Origin: a bacterium 210820-DFI.6.37
Lineage (GTDB): Bacteria > Bacillota > Clostridia > Peptostreptococcales > Anaerovoracaceae
Direction: 5' to 3'
DNA: 64,000 bases
NCBI GenBank assembly: GCA_020558355.1
Contig: JAJCKG010000001.1
Span: 62,001-126,000 of the forward strand
The position numbers and the translations under genes are program-made. The notes under the pieces are model-generated. The model had not been told where the DNA came from and ran no database searches. It was given only the letters and a program-made list of their open reading frames with translations. Shown piece by piece: positions 63,501 to 64,000 of the stretch. Positions within the stretch are counted from its first letter, which is position 1. Each line of letters begins with the position of its first letter.

Positions 63501-63804
63501 TCTGAGTCATCTCATTTCGAAGTTTGATTTCAAATTCCGTACCGTATAAGCTGCTTTCACGATTCAGCCTAGGAATATAAAACTCACGTTTTTCCTTTGT
63601 AGCCTTTTCTGTTGTAAAGGTAGGAGATGTAAAAATGAATCTAAATTCATCTACACCTTCCATCTGTTTCTTTAATTCTTTATATGCATACATGGAAAAG
63701 CATGCTGCAGCAACGGATACCTTGCTACCCTTTTTTAAGGTCGCAACAAGATCATCCTTTACCGTCTCAGTAATGTTGTTTATTACTTTCACTGGAGTAT
63801 CCAT
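60562..63804 (-). CDS. SNF2-like helicase with N-terminal PLD-like domain
   Basis: In this 1080-residue protein the first 190 residues resemble a phospholipase D-type domain, in a form that lacks an obvious HKD motif. A SNF2-like helicase follows: GCILADSVGLGKTFTALAV (Walker A, about 275-293), LVVIDESHNFRNG (DESH box), MLSATPVNNR, and a C-terminal half with ATDCISEGQNLQDC and RIIQRFGRVDRIGS. It is the first large gene of the operon, followed by DUF4391 after 17 bases. Confidence 0.85.
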   Translation of the reverse strand: MDTPVKVINNITETVKDDLVATLKKGSKVSVAAACFSMYAYKELKKQMEGVDEFRFIFTSPTFTTEKATKEKREFYIPRLNRESSLYGTEFEIKLRNEMTQKAIARECAEWIKSKTVFKSNTSGENMPGFMTVDNHQSKVAYMPMNGFTTVDLGCDRGNNAYNMTNRMESPFSMQYMQLFDTIWNDKEKMQDVTDVVIDNISSAYNENSPEFIYFMTLFHVFSEFLDDISEDVLPNEATGFKQSKIWNLLYDFQKDAVLAIINKLEKYNGCILADSVGLGKTFTALAVVKYYENRNKTVLVLCPKKLAENWNTYKDNYVNNPIATDRLNYDVLFHTDLSRNDGMSNGLDLDRLNWGNYDLVVIDESHNFRNGAGTHANTVENRYVKLIDKIIRAGVKTKVLMLSATPVNNRFVDLRNQLAIAYEGNAENLDSKLNTSKSLEDIFRQAQKAFNAWSKLELEDRTTDALLRTLDFDFFEVLDSVTIARSRKHIEKYYSTEEIGKFPERLKPISLRPNLTSLESAITYNQIYEQLMLLTLCIYTPSNYIFPSKLDKYMDLTHNKGANLTQKGREEGIRRLMSINLLKRLESSVYSFNLTLSRIKDLITNTIEAIDRFEKYGTADIDMYEASEDEFDMDDGNTEYFTVGKKVKIDLADMDYKSWRDELKTDAEVLELLTLMVADITPEYDTKLQILFDLISKKIENPINEGNKKIIIFSAFSDTAEYLYENVSVFVKNKYGLDTAIITGAADGKSTIKGLKATLNNVLTCFSPISKGKAVLIPNNDYNIDILIATDCISEGQNLQDCDYLVNYDIHWNPVRIIQRFGRVDRIGSKNNYIQLVNFWPDMTLDDYINLKSRVETRMKISIMTSTGDDDLINAEEKGDLEYRKQQLRRLQEEVVDIEEMSDGISIMDLGLNEFRLDLLEYMKTHPDIDKKPRGLHAVVPATEELPEGVIFVLKNVNNSVNIDNQNRIHPFYMVYMGIDGSVVCDYLNPKQLLDDVRLLCRGKKEPIKEVYSIFNEETDDGRDMSEMSELLSDAITSIIDVKEESDIDSLFSAGGTSALMSDVSGLDDFELICFLVVK

Positions 63805-63829
63805 AACTCTCTCTTTCTTTCAGTCTTCT

Positions 63830-64000
63830 CTACTTTTTCTCCGAAATAATCTCTACTATATCGTCAAACTTACAGTTCAATGCCAAGCAAATTTTTTCCA
63901 ACACTCCTACGCGAACATCTTCATTTCTACCAAGCTTCGCCATTGCATTTGTACTGATTTTTGCCTGTCTTATAAGCTCTGTTTTCATCATTCCACGCTC
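63830..64000 (-). CDS. XRE/Cro-type regulator, 5' end cut by window edge
   Basis: The visible 56 residues read MKTELIRQAKISTNAMAKLG then VLEKICLALNCKFDDIVEII, a small Cro/C1-type HTH protein very like the one at 14190-14399. The start lies beyond the window. It precedes the helicase gene by 25 bases and is the likely controller of the type III-like operon. Confidence 0.8.
   Translation of the reverse strand, partial: ERGMMKTELIRQAKISTNAMAKLGRNEDVRVGVLEKICLALNCKFDDIVEIISEKK

Noticed and set aside
60562..63804. DISARM DrmD-type assignment for the helicase
   Set aside because: None of the other DISARM genes (drmA, drmB, a drmC-type PLD gene) is present; the neighbours are DUF4391, Mod and Res.

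Overview
The window looks like a Bacillota (Clostridia-type, probably gut) genome: strong AGGAGG-type ribosome binding sites almost everywhere, an AGCS symporter, two-component and XRE regulators typical of that group, and dense mobile-element debris. I cannot name the species. No rRNA, tRNA or CRISPR array was seen.

Left flank (1-9.5 kb) is ordinary and GC-richer: a GNAT acetyltransferase cut by the window edge, a Fic toxin with a VbhA-like antitoxin, threonine aldolase (ltaE), an XRE regulator with a membrane anchor, a methyltransferase, a second GNAT, an AGCS symporter, and a response regulator / histidine kinase / membrane protein operon. At about 9.5 kb the composition turns AT-rich with a MarR-flavodoxin pair (clear promoter and operator) beside the severed tail of an older gene; this is the likely left border of an accessory region.

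The accessory island (11-47 kb) is packed with defence-like modules. (i) An ABC-three-component system whose first gene carries a 35-bp tandem duplication and a second frameshift, then a small HTH protein, a cytosine methylase and an Eco29kI-family GIY-YIG endonuclease. CCGCGG, the usual target of that family, was found by eye 13 times in the first 9.5 kb and never in the remaining 54 kb. (ii) Two NACHT NTPases around a YbjN-like protein, then unknown proteins and a leucine-rich-repeat protein. (iii) An RNA-repair-like operon: metallophosphoesterase, MazG-like protein, unknown, cyclic-phosphate-processing receiver (cREC), and an ASCH-KptA fusion. (iv) A double-AAA+ Lon-type protease. (v) A membrane zinc-protease operon (M50 plus a HExxH protein). 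(vi) A divergent 12-gene operon (45.8 down to 34.6 kb) encoding a complete ubiquitin-like conjugation system: tandem near-identical Ub-like repeats, E1 (ThiF), E2, JAMM peptidase, transglutaminase-like protease, SPFH protein, small membrane and zinc-ribbon proteins, a HerA-like ATPase and an HNH nuclease.

Modules iv, v and vi share one promoter architecture (two C-tracts about 20-22 bp apart, then CCTTAG, N18-19, TATAMT), which suggests they are one co-regulated system combining ubiquitin-like tagging, membrane proteolysis, Lon proteolysis and nuclease output. This is the best candidate here for an undescribed system.

The region 46.9-50.6 kb is a graveyard: a severed serine recombinase, a KilA-N gene separated from its upstream HTH gene by a decayed IS110/IS1111 element with 14-bp subterminal inverted repeats, a MobC remnant and possible oriT hairpins. 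The right end (50.6-64 kb, minus strand) is a type III restriction-modification-like operon with extra parts: XRE regulator, PLD-type SNF2-like helicase, DUF4391 protein, a possible nuclease, Mod, Res, and a frameshifted PD-(D/E)XK/TPR gene.
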